Assembly: GCA_003697105.1 (NCBI GenBank)
Contig: RFFQ01000167.1
Location: 1 to 21,986 of the forward strand
Direction of reading: 5' to 3'
DNA length: 21,986 nucleotides
Source of the DNA: Gemmatimonadota bacterium
GTDB lineage: Bacteria; 4572-55; J002
The stretch's first letter is position 1. Each line of letters begins with the position of its first letter. The notes below the pieces were generated by a model. It searched no databases. It was given only the letters and a program-made list of their open reading frames with translations, and had not been told where the DNA came from. Below, piece by piece: positions 1-7,489 of the stretch. The translations under genes were made by a program, and so were the position numbers.

Positions 1-882
1 TTCATCCATTTCATCGGTTGGAGGTGCGGCTTGGGGTGCTGGGCTTGGTGCCGGTTGTGGCGTTGGTGTGGGTTGGGGTGCCGGGCTTGGTGCCGGTTGT
101 GGCGTTGGTGTGGGTTGGGGTTGGGGTGCTGGGCTTGGTGCCGGTTGTGGCGTTGGTGCGGCTTGGGGTGCCGGGCTTGGTGCCGCCGGCGCACTACTTT
201 CTTTTAAGACGGGGCGGGTCCGGCGCGGTGGTTTATTCGCATCCGGTTGAATGCCCAGTTTTTTCTTCAGACTGACGATCTCCATCGCACTTTCTGCCAT
301 ATTCATCAAAATTTCAATATTGGAGATATCGGGGATGGGATTCCCCGAATGAACGTTATCCCCGTATAGCACTAGCACCACGTTACCTCCGGCAAGCATT
401 GGTGCCACCGCAACCATCTGCGGGGTTGCTCCCCCTAACCCTTGGATTAGTTGCTGGTCTATGGGTGAGCCGGGTAGGGGTCCCATATAACCAACTTTTT
501 CGCTAACCACCTTTTTCAAGATCGAATCTCCGTTTAAGGCAACTGCCACTTGGACACGATCTTTGGGTGAGCCGGGACCTTTCAGCCCAAAACCTTGCCA
601 GCCCTGTGCATTTCCTCCTTTAATGACAAATAGGACACCCCGATCAAAGGTTTTAGCGGCGGCTTTTAATACAATTTCAGCGATTTGTCCTTGGGTTTGG
701 GCATCACTCATCTCGTAGCAATAATCCCGAAGTTCGCCAAAGTTGGTACTTCCACCTCCGGTTGCAGGTGCACTCGCCCCACCACTGGCAGCAATCGCCT
801 GATTCACCACAGTTCCGAGATTATCAAATATTTGATTTATCTGCTGTTTGGCTTGATCTAACTGTTGTTGGACGGTGCTCAT
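1..882 (-). CDS. GAF-like domain protein with Pro/Ala/Gln-rich repeat tail (partial, C-terminus off window)
   Basis: The reading frame is open for 294 codons from ATG at 882 to the left edge, without a stop, so the C-terminus is missing. No signal peptide is visible, so the protein is probably cytoplasmic. It begins MSTVQQQLDQAKQQINQIF, a short helical stretch. A globular region follows (about residues 50-205) with the segment RGVLFVIKGGNAQGWQGFG and later a hydrophobic VAVAPMLAGGNVVLVLYGDN. This pattern resembles GAF-like modules in acidobacterial and deltaproteobacterial sensor proteins; that is my reading, not a proven match. A basic linker (about 220-232) leads into a tail built from a 14-residue unit PTPTPQPAPSPAPQ. 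A strong AAGGAGG ribosome site lies 7 bases upstream. It is 52 bases downstream of the GT9 gene and probably co-transcribed with it. The CDS is certain; its function is unknown, perhaps sensing or scaffolding. Confidence 0.85.
   Translation of the reverse strand, partial: MSTVQQQLDQAKQQINQIFDNLGTVVNQAIAASGGASAPATGGGSTNFGELRDYCYEMSDAQTQGQIAEIVLKAAAKTFDRGVLFVIKGGNAQGWQGFGLKGPGSPKDRVQVAVALNGDSILKKVVSEKVGYMGPLPGSPIDQQLIQGLGGATPQMVAVAPMLAGGNVVLVLYGDNVHSGNPIPDISNIEILMNMAESAMEIVSLKKKLGIQPDANKPPRRTRPVLKESSAPAAPSPAPQAAPTPQPAPSPAPQPQPTPTPQPAPSPAPQPTPTPQPAPSPAPQAAPPTDEMDE
31..185. repeat. 42-bp in-frame tandem repeat, about 3.5 copies
   Basis: Two complete units begin at 31 and 73. A 6-base insertion (TTGGGG, 115-120) precedes a third unit at 121, and a partial unit starts at 163. 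Each unit begins TTGGGGTGC and contains TTGGTGCCGGTTGTGGCG; copies differ by a few substitutions. On the minus strand the array encodes the Pro/Ala/Gln/Thr tail of the GAF-like protein. Both 42 and 6 are multiples of three, so copy-number change keeps the frame. Confidence 0.92.
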
Positions 883-889
883 TATCTTT

Positions 890-896
890 CCTCCTT
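890..896 (-). promoter_or_regulatory. Ribosome binding site fixing the start of the GAF-like gene
   Basis: A perfect AAGGAGG on the minus strand lies seven bases before ATG at 882. Just upstream (905-921) is a small hairpin, GATATG-5 nt-CATATC, inside the spacer after the glycosyltransferase gene. It has no U-tract, so it does not look like a terminator and probably does not separate the two genes. Confidence 0.8.
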
Positions 897-934
897 AAAA
901 TTCCGATATGTCCGGCATATCAAACTACGGCGGT

Positions 935-1936
935 TTAGGATTCCTTAAGATATAATTTTTTATGGATATGATCAATAACTTCTTCGGATGTAATCAATTT
1001 CATGCAATTAAAGTGCGCTTTCGGGCAATGCGACCGTCCATGAAGGTGGCATGGGCGACAGGCAAGGGATGTTTCTATAATTATGTCGTGTTCGCCCAAC
1101 GGGGAAAAGCCCAAAGCCGGTGTGGTTGACCCAAAAATGGCAATTACCGGTGTGCCCACAGCCACCGCGATGTGCATCGGTCCGGTATCATTGCAAACGA
1201 CTACCTGACACTGTGCCAGTAACGCTGGTAGGTAACGCAGTGGAACTTGACCCGTTGTATCAATTATATCCGGTTGACCTCCCTGAATTTGGCGCGCAAC
1301 CGGCGTATCGGCATACGAACCGATCACGATGACTTTGATGCCTTCAGTGGTTAATTGGTGCGCCACGGCTCGATACCGTTCCGGTAACCATTGTTTCGTG
1401 GAGTGCAATGCCCCGGGCACAAGACCGACAACCGGTTTGCCCTTCCACTGAGAGGCATACCGTTGATCTATAAACGCGATGGCTTCATCTGTTACGGGTA
1501 AGGTGGGTCGCGTTCGTGATGCTGTGACACCAAGTGGTCGAAGCACATTCAGATAGTTATCGACCGTGTGAAATGGCTGGGCTGGTTGTTTTTTGAACCA
1601 AACGTATTGTTGCCGCTGCCACCGCTGCTTTTGGTAACGCTGTACCGGCATGGAATGGAAGAGGGAGATCAGGTGACTTCGTAAATTTGCATGAAGATCG
1701 ATGATTAGGTCGGGTTGCAATTTACGCAACTGTTTTCGAGTGTGCCTAATCCCTTCAAACTGGATTACCTGTTCCAATCCCGGGTAATTCGCGATTAATT
1801 CAATGAACGGTGTCTTTGTCAGATAAAACAACGCGGCTTGCGGGAAGTGTTCCCGGAGCGCATCGATCACGGGCAGGGTTAAAACAATATCACCGATAGA
1901 ACTAAATCTTACAATCAGAATTTTTTGTGGATTCAC
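935..1936 (-). CDS. Glycosyltransferase family 9 (lipopolysaccharide heptosyltransferase-like)
   Basis: The 333-residue length is usual for GT9. The family (WaaC, WaaF, WaaQ) transfers ADP-activated heptose or a related sugar to the LPS core at the cytoplasmic face of the inner membrane. Visible features are the N-terminal ILIVRFSSIGDIVLTLP with the expected catalytic Asp (D16), the second-domain start VVGLVPGA (169-176), and the donor-site block CNDTGPMHIAVAVGTPVIAI (248-267) followed by FGSTTP. A Cys/His cluster near the C-terminus (C293, C296, C304, C311) is frequent in this family. The start is GTG, and the codon immediately upstream in frame is TAG, so no longer start is possible; the ribosome site is weak. 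The gene follows a promoter at 2100-2129 and precedes the GAF-like gene. The exact sugar and acceptor cannot be read from the sequence, so no symbol is given. Confidence 0.93.
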   Translation of the reverse strand: MNPQKILIVRFSSIGDIVLTLPVIDALREHFPQAALFYLTKTPFIELIANYPGLEQVIQFEGIRHTRKQLRKLQPDLIIDLHANLRSHLISLFHSMPVQRYQKQRWQRQQYVWFKKQPAQPFHTVDNYLNVLRPLGVTASRTRPTLPVTDEAIAFIDQRYASQWKGKPVVGLVPGALHSTKQWLPERYRAVAHQLTTEGIKVIVIGSYADTPVARQIQGGQPDIIDTTGQVPLRYLPALLAQCQVVVCNDTGPMHIAVAVGTPVIAIFGSTTPALGFSPLGEHDIIIETSLACRPCHLHGRSHCPKAHFNCMKLITSEEVIDHIHKKLYLKES

Positions 1937-1983
1937 CTACTTTATTTTAGAAATCAGGTTCTTCTGTGATGTTAGTGGGAGGC

Positions 1984-2035
1984 CGGTTTCACGAACGGGT
2001 TTGGTTATGAAACCGCTCTATCTTTGAACACAAAG
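1984..2035 (-). promoter_or_regulatory. 5' leader of the GT9 transcript with two stem-loops
   Basis: Between the predicted start near 2093 and the GTG at 1936 the leader contains two perfect inverted repeats. One is a 5-bp CTTTG/CAAAG stem with a 4-base loop (2022-2035). The other is an 8-bp CGGTTTCA/TGAAACCG stem with a 16-base loop (1984-2015). Neither has a U-tract. They could shape mRNA stability or translation, or be chance. No known riboswitch was recognised. Confidence 0.35.
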
Positions 2036-2092
2036 TAAATACCGTAAAAATATTAGCAGATCAGAAATTACATGAAGTAGAGAGCTGTAACT

Positions 2093-2108
2093 TGCTAATA
2101 CTTTAGCA
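2093..2108. promoter_or_regulatory. Dyad operator candidate TGCTAA-N4-TTAGCA over the -10 box
   Basis: The plus strand reads TGCTAA, TACT, TTAGCA: a perfect 6-base inverted repeat with a 4-base spacer that covers the predicted -10 element and the transcription start. A third copy of TTAGCA lies at 2053-2058, inside TATTAGCA (2051-2058), which is the inverted complement of TGCTAATA (2093-2100). This geometry is typical of a repressor site occluding a promoter, with an auxiliary half-site downstream. No cognate regulator is encoded in the window. Confidence 0.5.
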
Positions 2109-2129
2109 TATACCGGTGATCCTTGTCAA
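2100..2129 (-). promoter_or_regulatory. Sigma70-type promoter for the GT9/GAF-like unit
   Basis: On the minus strand a perfect -35 box TTGACA (2129-2124) is followed after 18 bases by TAAAGT (2105-2100), a 4/6 match to the -10 consensus. It lies between the stop of the REC-kinase gene and the GT9 start, 164 bases upstream of the GTG. Transcription would begin near 2093. The surrounding DNA is AT-rich. This is a sequence match only. Confidence 0.72.
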
Positions 2130-2142
2130 TAAAAAACTTAGC

Positions 2143-3216
2143 TTAATTTTTGGGCAGACAAATTTCAAATTCACAGCCTCCTTGCTCGATATTGCGGGCT
2201 GTGATCGTTCCATGATAATGATTTAAGACCGTTTTCGTGACAAACAGACCCGTACCCGTCCCGCCGTAGTGCCGGGTTGCTGAGGTATCTCCTTGATAGA
2301 AATTTTCGTAGATATGAGGCATGGCATCTTCTGAAATTCCCTCACCGGAATCGCGCACGTACACATGCGTTTTGGTGGGAGAATCGATCATGTTGATCTC
2401 AATTTTGCCCCCTTCGGGTGTGAATTTGATCGCATTATCGATAACATTGCGGAACGCTTGGCTTAACCGTACCGGATCACCGTTTAGATGTCCCATATCG
2501 GGTGTAAAGTTACGTACCAGTTCTAATTTTTTGTGGCGAATGGTCTCTTGTTCCTGAATGAGGATGTTTTCCAAAAGTTCGCCTATAAAAATGGGATATG
2601 TATCAAATTTTAATGTCCCGGATTTTAATTCAGAGAGAAAAATAAGGTCTTCAATGATGATGTCGAGGTGGGTGCTGTTTGAATCGATTTGCTCGATATA
2701 GTTTGTAATGGTGCGGTCATCATTTGAAAGTTCCCGCAATAGCAGTTCGATGTAACCTTTAATGATTGTTAGGGGTGTGCGTAACTCGTGAGAGACATTG
2801 GAAATAATATCATTTTTGAATTGTTCTAATTCGGCTTTGATACTTTCCAGACGGTTTAGCCGGGAGTCAATGCGAGCACGTAATTCGTCAATATCGATGG
2901 GTTTTAGGACATAATCATCTGCCCCGACCCGCAATCCCTTGACCCGATCTTCAATTCGTCCTTTTGCCGAGAGGAAGATAAACGGGATATTTGCCATGCC
3001 CGGGATGTTGCGCAACGCCTCACAAAATTCGATCCCCCCCATGCGAGGCATCATTACATCGCAAACAATGACATCCGGTTTCTCGGTTTGGGCAAGTTCC
3101 AACCCTTCCAAACCGTCATAGGCACGGATGATCTCGTACCATTCCTTCAACTGCTCTTCCAGCAGTTCCACGTGAAATATCTCGTCATCGACCAATAATA
3201 CTTTTTTCTTTGCCAT
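2143..3216 (-). CDS. Response regulator receiver-histidine kinase fusion (REC-HisKA-HATPase)
   Basis: This 357-residue soluble protein has a receiver domain at residues 5-120: acidic pair D10/D11, phosphoacceptor D53 in VCDVMMP, S83 and K105. A short helical linker follows, then a HisKA domain with phosphoacceptor H143 in SNVSHELRTP. The HATPase_c domain carries the N-box (NVIDNAIKF, 257-265), DSGEGIS (289-295) and GGTGTGL (318-324). It has no membrane segment and no DNA-binding output domain. It should take phosphate from another kinase on REC and/or autophosphorylate on H143 and pass it to an unlinked regulator, so it acts as a cytoplasmic relay. Its ATG is 15 bases after the hflX stop, which suggests co-transcription. 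A weak GGAA-type ribosome site precedes it. The signal and the partner are not encoded here. Confidence 0.95.
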   Translation of the reverse strand: MAKKKVLLVDDEIFHVELLEEQLKEWYEIIRAYDGLEGLELAQTEKPDVIVCDVMMPRMGGIEFCEALRNIPGMANIPFIFLSAKGRIEDRVKGLRVGADDYVLKPIDIDELRARIDSRLNRLESIKAELEQFKNDIISNVSHELRTPLTIIKGYIELLLRELSNDDRTITNYIEQIDSNSTHLDIIIEDLIFLSELKSGTLKFDTYPIFIGELLENILIQEQETIRHKKLELVRNFTPDMGHLNGDPVRLSQAFRNVIDNAIKFTPEGGKIEINMIDSPTKTHVYVRDSGEGISEDAMPHIYENFYQGDTSATRHYGGTGTGLFVTKTVLNHYHGTITARNIEQGGCEFEICLPKN

Positions 3217-3231
3217 TTTTCCGGTTTATCG

Positions 3232-4539
3232 TCAGGAGAGCAATTTTACAACATCATAGTGTAGAATATAATTGAGTATTTTTGGCGAGAGTTCGGCTTC
3301 TAAAATCACCTGATTCTGTTCGTACTCGCGTTTGAGTACTCGCCCGTTGGTGTAGATTTGGGAAATAATATCCTGATGGGTTTGGGGGATTTTCAAACGG
3401 GCGGTCTGTCGCGTTTGTGCCAATAACTCTCCGATAACCCGCATGAGGTCATCCATACCGGTGCCGGTTCTACCGGAGGTTTCCACAAAGTAGTTTCCAT
3501 GCGTATTTTCCAAGCGTTCAAGGAAACGCCGGTCTTCCACCCGATCCATTTTGTTGTAAACCATAATTGTTGGTTTTTCCCGTACGTTTAGGTCATTTAA
3601 GACCCGGTTGACGGCATGAATTTGCTCATCTGCGTGGGGATGGCTCATATCCACCACGTGGAGCAGAAAATCCGCCTCAATAATCTCTTGCAAGGTGGTG
3701 TGGAACGAGGCAACCAGATGGTGCGGCAATTTGCGGATAAATCCGACCGTATCCGTCAAAAGTACCTCCTGCTGATCGGCAATTTTCACGACGCGGGTGG
3801 TTGCATCCAAGGTTGCAAAAAGCTGATCTTGCACATACACGCTGGCATGGGAAAGCCGGTTCATCAGGGTCGATTTACCCGCGTTGGTATATCCGACAAA
3901 AGCCCCCTTGAAGAATTTTTTGCGGTGTTTGGTTTGGACATCATGCTGTTTTTCGATCTCTTTGAGTTTACGCTTGAGTTGGGTGATTTTCTTTTGTACC
4001 AGACGCCGGTCTACCTCCAACTGGGTTTCGCCGGGTCCCCGGGTTCCGATAGCTCCTTGTGCACCGACACCGCCTTCCTGCCGGGAAAGGTGTACCCACA
4101 TCCGTTTGAGGCGTGGCACGAGGTATTCGTACTGTGCTAGTTCCACTTGCAATTTGGCTTGGGGGGTGCGAGCGTGTGTAGCGAAGATATCCAGAATCAG
4201 TTCACTGCGGTCGATGACTTTGCAACCCAAGAATTTTTCCAGATTCCGTACTTGCGCTGGGCTGAGTTCGTCATCAAAAATGACGGTGGTGGCATCCAAC
4301 CCTTCGATGGCGGTTTTTAGGTCTTCTAACTTGCCCTTGCCGATGTAGTAGGTTTTATCTGGGCGATCGCGGCGTTGTACGACCCGCCCCAGCACCTCCG
4401 CGCCGGCGGTATCAGCCAGCGCGGCGAGTTCATCAAGGCTGTCATCAATATCCCAACGGGTGCTCGTCTCGAGCGCCACCCCCACCAGGATGCTCCGCTC
4501 CTTTTTTTGCATGTCACTCGTATCGTAAAAATTGGTCAT
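3232..4539 (-). CDS. hflX: GTPase HflX
   Basis: HflX is a ribosome-associated GTPase that splits stalled or stress-inactivated 70S ribosomes. The 435-residue length is normal. The N-terminal HflX domain includes YYIGKGKLEDL (64-74), VIFDDELSPAQ (86-96) and RTPQAKLQVELAQ (124-136), followed by the glycine-rich GGVGAQGAIGTRGPGE (156-171) and a basic coiled linker. The G domain has G1 GYTNAGKS (216-223), the G2 region FATLDATTR (241-249), G3 DTVG (263-266), G4 NKMD (329-332) and G5 SGRTG (355-359, where SA is usual). The ATG at 4539 is preceded by AAAAGGG. It lies 87 bases after argF and 15 bases before the REC-kinase gene. Pairing with a signalling protein could reflect stress control, which is inference. 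Confidence 0.97.
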   Translation of the reverse strand: MTNFYDTSDMQKKERSILVGVALETSTRWDIDDSLDELAALADTAGAEVLGRVVQRRDRPDKTYYIGKGKLEDLKTAIEGLDATTVIFDDELSPAQVRNLEKFLGCKVIDRSELILDIFATHARTPQAKLQVELAQYEYLVPRLKRMWVHLSRQEGGVGAQGAIGTRGPGETQLEVDRRLVQKKITQLKRKLKEIEKQHDVQTKHRKKFFKGAFVGYTNAGKSTLMNRLSHASVYVQDQLFATLDATTRVVKIADQQEVLLTDTVGFIRKLPHHLVASFHTTLQEIIEADFLLHVVDMSHPHADEQIHAVNRVLNDLNVREKPTIMVYNKMDRVEDRRFLERLENTHGNYFVETSGRTGTGMDDLMRVIGELLAQTRQTARLKIPQTHQDIISQIYTNGRVLKREYEQNQVILEAELSPKILNYILHYDVVKLLS

Positions 4540-4626
4540 GAAGCCCTTTTCATTTGAGTTAAACAGATGTGAGGGTCGCGACAGAGCATGACATCCCCTA
4601 CCCTATCGCGCTATCCTCGTTGACGT

Positions 4627-5544
4627 TTATTTATCCATCAGTGTGACCATAATCGCCTTTTGGATGTGTAACCGGTTTTCCGCCTCATCAAAAACGATAG
4701 AGTGGGGTCCATCCATAACCTCATCGGTGATTTCCTTGCCACGATACGCCGGCAGACAATGCTCCACCAGCACGGTGGGTTTGGCCCGTTTGATCAGTTC
4801 AGCATTGATTTGAAATTTGGCGAAGGCGGCTTCACGCTTAGCTTTTTCTGCTTCCTGTCCCATGCTGGTCCAGGTGTCGGAGTAAAGGACATCTGCATCC
4901 TGAACCGCGGCTTCCACATCATCGGTGAGTTCTATCGTGCTGATACCGGCGGCTTGGGCGTTTTCTAAAATTTCTGGGTTGGGATCGTATCCTTCTGGGC
5001 GGGCAAGGACAAAGTGCATCGGCAGTTTGGAAGCGGCATTGAGCCACGAATTACAGACGTTATTCCCATCACCGACAAAGACAACCTTCAGATCATTCAG
5101 GTTGCCGCGATGCTCCAGCACGGTGAACAGATCGCCCAAAACTTGACACGGGTGAAGCAGATCGTCCAAACCGTTAATGACGGGAACGTCGGCATGTTCT
5201 GCCAGTTGACGCACATCATCATGGCTGAAGGTACGAATCATGATACCCTCTACAAACCGCGACATCACTTTGGCGGCATCATAAATGGACTCCCGCACGC
5301 CCAATTGAATCTCTTTATCGGTGATGTACATGGGATGCCCACCTAGCTGGCTGACTCCCACCTCAAAACTAAAACGGGTGCGCAAACTCGGTTTGTGGAA
5401 AATTAAGGCAACATGCTTGTTTTTTAGATAGGGTACAAACTGTCCCCGTTTGGTCTGTGCTTTTAGCTTCGCACATAAATCAAATAGATTATGAATATCA
5501 TCCGCCGTAATATCGGCAATCGAAAGAAAATCTTTAGGAAACAT
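4627..5544 (-). CDS. argF: Ornithine carbamoyltransferase
   Basis: The enzyme joins carbamoyl phosphate and L-ornithine to give L-citrulline in cytoplasmic arginine synthesis. The 305-residue length is typical. The carbamoyl-phosphate motif SLRTR (53-57, in HKPSLRTRFSFE) is present, with HPCQVLGD (131-138), the ornithine-side DTWTSMGQE (223-231) and HCLPAYRGKE (262-271). Together these fit ornithine rather than aspartate carbamoyltransferase. Acetyl- or succinylornithine variants use related motifs and cannot be fully excluded. AGGAG precedes the ATG by 9 bases. It is 57 bases downstream of the FN3 lipoprotein gene and upstream of hflX. No other arg gene is present, so its position appears opportunistic; no ARG box was recognised. 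Confidence 0.95.
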   Translation of the reverse strand: MFPKDFLSIADITADDIHNLFDLCAKLKAQTKRGQFVPYLKNKHVALIFHKPSLRTRFSFEVGVSQLGGHPMYITDKEIQLGVRESIYDAAKVMSRFVEGIMIRTFSHDDVRQLAEHADVPVINGLDDLLHPCQVLGDLFTVLEHRGNLNDLKVVFVGDGNNVCNSWLNAASKLPMHFVLARPEGYDPNPEILENAQAAGISTIELTDDVEAAVQDADVLYSDTWTSMGQEAEKAKREAAFAKFQINAELIKRAKPTVLVEHCLPAYRGKEITDEVMDGPHSIVFDEAENRLHIQKAIMVTLMDK

Positions 5545-5601
5545 TGGTGTAACTCCTAATTAAAAGGTGATTAAATTTTGGCTATTTTTCGATAGCATCG
5601 G

Positions 5602-6435
5602 TTATTCCGTAATTATAAATCGGACTTCGCGGGATTCCGAACCCCAGGGACCCCATTCGGGAGTTTCCCCATAAATATCAACCCGCCACGTATAATTGCC
5701 GGGTGGTAGTGTTTCATAGCCTGTTCGCACAATCCCCGTTTCCCCATACCGGGTATGGAGAAAATCAAATGTAGAGAACGCTTTACTTTTCCAGACCAGT
5801 GTTTTTTCCGGGGCTTCGTGGTGAAATACTTTGACATAGAAAAAAAATAAATCTTCTACTTCCGAGCCACCCGAACGCCATGAAAATTCAAGCGGTTCAT
5901 CGTGGATTGAAATGGTCTGATCATCTGCCGGTGTATTGGGGATGGCTTTTGCCACTAACCGGAAATTTACTGTGTCAGAAAAAGCACTCTCATTCCTTGC
6001 CAGATCGTAAGCCGTGATGGTATAAAAGTAGGTTGTGCCCAGTTCCAAAGAACTGGCGTCGATGTAACTGTCGCGCAGGGGTTCCTCGACCGTTGCAAGG
6101 GGTAGAGAGTCCAGCACGACTGCTCCTAACGTATCGATCCATACTCCGCGATAGATGTAGTATCCTGCCAGATCGATCAAGGGTGACCCGTCTTCATTTT
6201 CGGTGGGTGGTTCCCATTGTAACTCAATCCAATTTTGGTCGGGAACGGCATCGATTCCGGCATCGCGTTCGGTATCCAATCGATGGGGGTCGGTGACTGC
6301 CCCACTGGCAGGAATCAACACAGGTGCTGCCGGCGGGAGTTTATCGCCTTCGGTAGTGGCTTTTTTTTCACATGATGCACCAAGACAGATTCCGATCAAT
6401 GATCCCAGCACGATCATTTTTTGTAGGGTTTTCAT
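5602..6435 (-). CDS. Fibronectin type III domain lipoprotein
   Basis: This 277-residue protein starts with a lipoprotein-like signal (MKTLQKMIVLGSLIGICLGASC). C22 is the likely lipidated residue; G at -3 is less usual than L but tolerated. After a polar linker (KKATTEGDKLPPAAP), residues about 35-165 form a fibronectin type III fold with GYYIYRG, GTTYFYTITAYDLARNES and FSDTV, as in FN3 strands. A second beta-rich region (about 166-277) contains LEFSWRSGG and LPPGNYTWRVDIYG, another FN3/Ig-like pattern. No catalytic motif is seen, so it is probably a periplasmic or surface-anchored binding or structural protein. It begins 18 bases after the porV-like stop and is likely part of the secretion operon. 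There is no clear ribosome site, so it may rely on translational coupling. A role in T9SS is inferred from position only. Confidence 0.88.
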   Translation of the reverse strand: MKTLQKMIVLGSLIGICLGASCEKKATTEGDKLPPAAPVLIPASGAVTDPHRLDTERDAGIDAVPDQNWIELQWEPPTENEDGSPLIDLAGYYIYRGVWIDTLGAVVLDSLPLATVEEPLRDSYIDASSLELGTTYFYTITAYDLARNESAFSDTVNFRLVAKAIPNTPADDQTISIHDEPLEFSWRSGGSEVEDLFFFYVKVFHHEAPEKTLVWKSKAFSTFDFLHTRYGETGIVRTGYETLPPGNYTWRVDIYGETPEWGPWGSESREVRFIITE

Positions 6436-6453
6436 AGTGTGTTTGCTATCTCA

Positions 6454-7482
6454 TTACAACGTCATTAGGAGGCTAATCCGGGAGGTATTACCGATGTCAT
6501 AGCGCGAATAGGCATAGTCCAGATTAAATTTCCATAGGTATAAGCCGGCACCGGCGGTGAATCGATCCCCATCCCAACCGCCCCGCAAGGCGTAACCGAG
6601 CCGCAGACCGGCGTTCTGATTCTCATATTCATACTCAACCCCGACCGTTCGGGTATAGTGGTAAAGTGTCGTAGCGTCCAGTGCCAGGGTGATGTGATGC
6701 GCCTCGAGCGAGGGGATCGGTTGCCGGAGCGAAGCCCCAAACCGGATGTTTGTTTTGATGGCATCGGTGCGGGCACTGGCGGTGTTCCATGAGATGCGTG
6801 TTCCGGCAATGTCACTAACACTAAGCCCGAATGCGATCCTACCCAACGGATCGTAGGAGGTTAGTTGTGCGCCGTCCACTTGCAACAAAACACCCACATC
6901 TACCCCAACGCCACTACCCGAGCCATAATCGCCAATGGTATGGCTTAGATATTTTAAGTTTGCGCCGGCGCTAAAATTCACTGGCAACGAGGTATAAGAC
7001 CATCCCAAAGGTGCCAAAAATGTCACCGTTTTGGAGAACGTGAAATAATACGCGCTTTGGGTATCTCCAAAATAACGTTCCGCGACACCTGTTCCCCGGT
7101 TTTCAGGGTTGGCATAACGGTCTTCCGGTGTACCGTTCAAGCGGGCAAATACTGGAATATGGTCAATACTCAACCGGTTGAGGCTCAACCCCAATGCAAC
7201 TCCACCGGGTAAGGGTAAGACGGCGCCCACATATTGGTGTGATGCCAGCCCGTTAAAGAGCGGGGCGTACATCGCCATCACTTGCGATTGCCGCAACAGG
7301 CTTGCACCTGCCGGATTCCAGTACGGTGCTGTGGCATCATCCGCAATGGAGGCATAAGTGTTGCCTAGGGCTAATCCCCGTGCCCCGATACCGTTGCGTA
7401 GGAATTCGCCACCGTATTCCCCAGCGTGGGCGATTAGGGGTAATAAAAACACCATCCATATGAAATTAGCCGGTATCCGCAT
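6454..7482 (-). CDS. porV: PorV/PorQ-family outer-membrane beta-barrel protein
   Basis: The 342-residue protein has a signal peptide (residues 1-20, likely cut after AHA). The family hallmark follows: GARGLALGNTYASIADDA (33-50), then TAPYWNPAG (51-59), typical of PorV/PorQ and UPF0164 proteins of FCB bacteria. The rest alternates beta-strands with aromatic and glycine residues and ends in a strand YDIGNTSRISLLMTL, as outer-membrane barrels do. In Porphyromonas, PorV (LptO) is a T9SS shuttle that collects cargo leaving the translocon and delivers it to the PorU sortase; porU and porV are neighbours there too. Here the ATG is 7 bases after the porU-like stop, and its GAGG ribosome site lies over the last codons of porU. 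The family is sure. PorV rather than PorQ or another paralogue rests on that adjacency. Confidence 0.85.
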   Translation of the reverse strand: MRIPANFIWMVFLLPLIAHAGEYGGEFLRNGIGARGLALGNTYASIADDATAPYWNPAGASLLRQSQVMAMYAPLFNGLASHQYVGAVLPLPGGVALGLSLNRLSIDHIPVFARLNGTPEDRYANPENRGTGVAERYFGDTQSAYYFTFSKTVTFLAPLGWSYTSLPVNFSAGANLKYLSHTIGDYGSGSGVGVDVGVLLQVDGAQLTSYDPLGRIAFGLSVSDIAGTRISWNTASARTDAIKTNIRFGASLRQPIPSLEAHHITLALDATTLYHYTRTVGVEYEYENQNAGLRLGYALRGGWDGDRFTAGAGLYLWKFNLDYAYSRYDIGNTSRISLLMTL

Positions 7483-7489
7483 GGTTTAA

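Noticed and set aside
18-275. Plus-strand open frames in the GC-rich repeat (85 and 60 codons)
   Set aside because: They are mirror frames of the tandem repeat, with low-complexity Val/Gly/Leu products and no ribosome site; the minus-strand frame continues into a proper globular domain.
2046-2100. TATTAGCA/TGCTAATA plus T5 as an intrinsic terminator or attenuator
   Set aside because: One arm overlaps the predicted -10 box and start, so it would not be fully transcribed from that promoter; the stem is AT-rich. A DNA operator reading fits better.
3616-4348. Long plus-strand open frames opposite hflX (174 and 154 codons)
   Set aside because: They are antisense to a complete, motif-rich HflX gene and show no domain or ribosome site of their own.
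4560-4620. CGCGATAG/CTGTCGCG near-inverted repeat between argF and hflX
   Set aside because: One wobble pair, a long loop and no U-tract; not a convincing terminator or operator.
5581-5596. Small hairpin GCTAT-6 nt-ATAGC after the FN3 lipoprotein gene as a terminator
   Set aside because: The 5-bp stem is AT-rich and no clear U-run follows directly; it is too weak to call.
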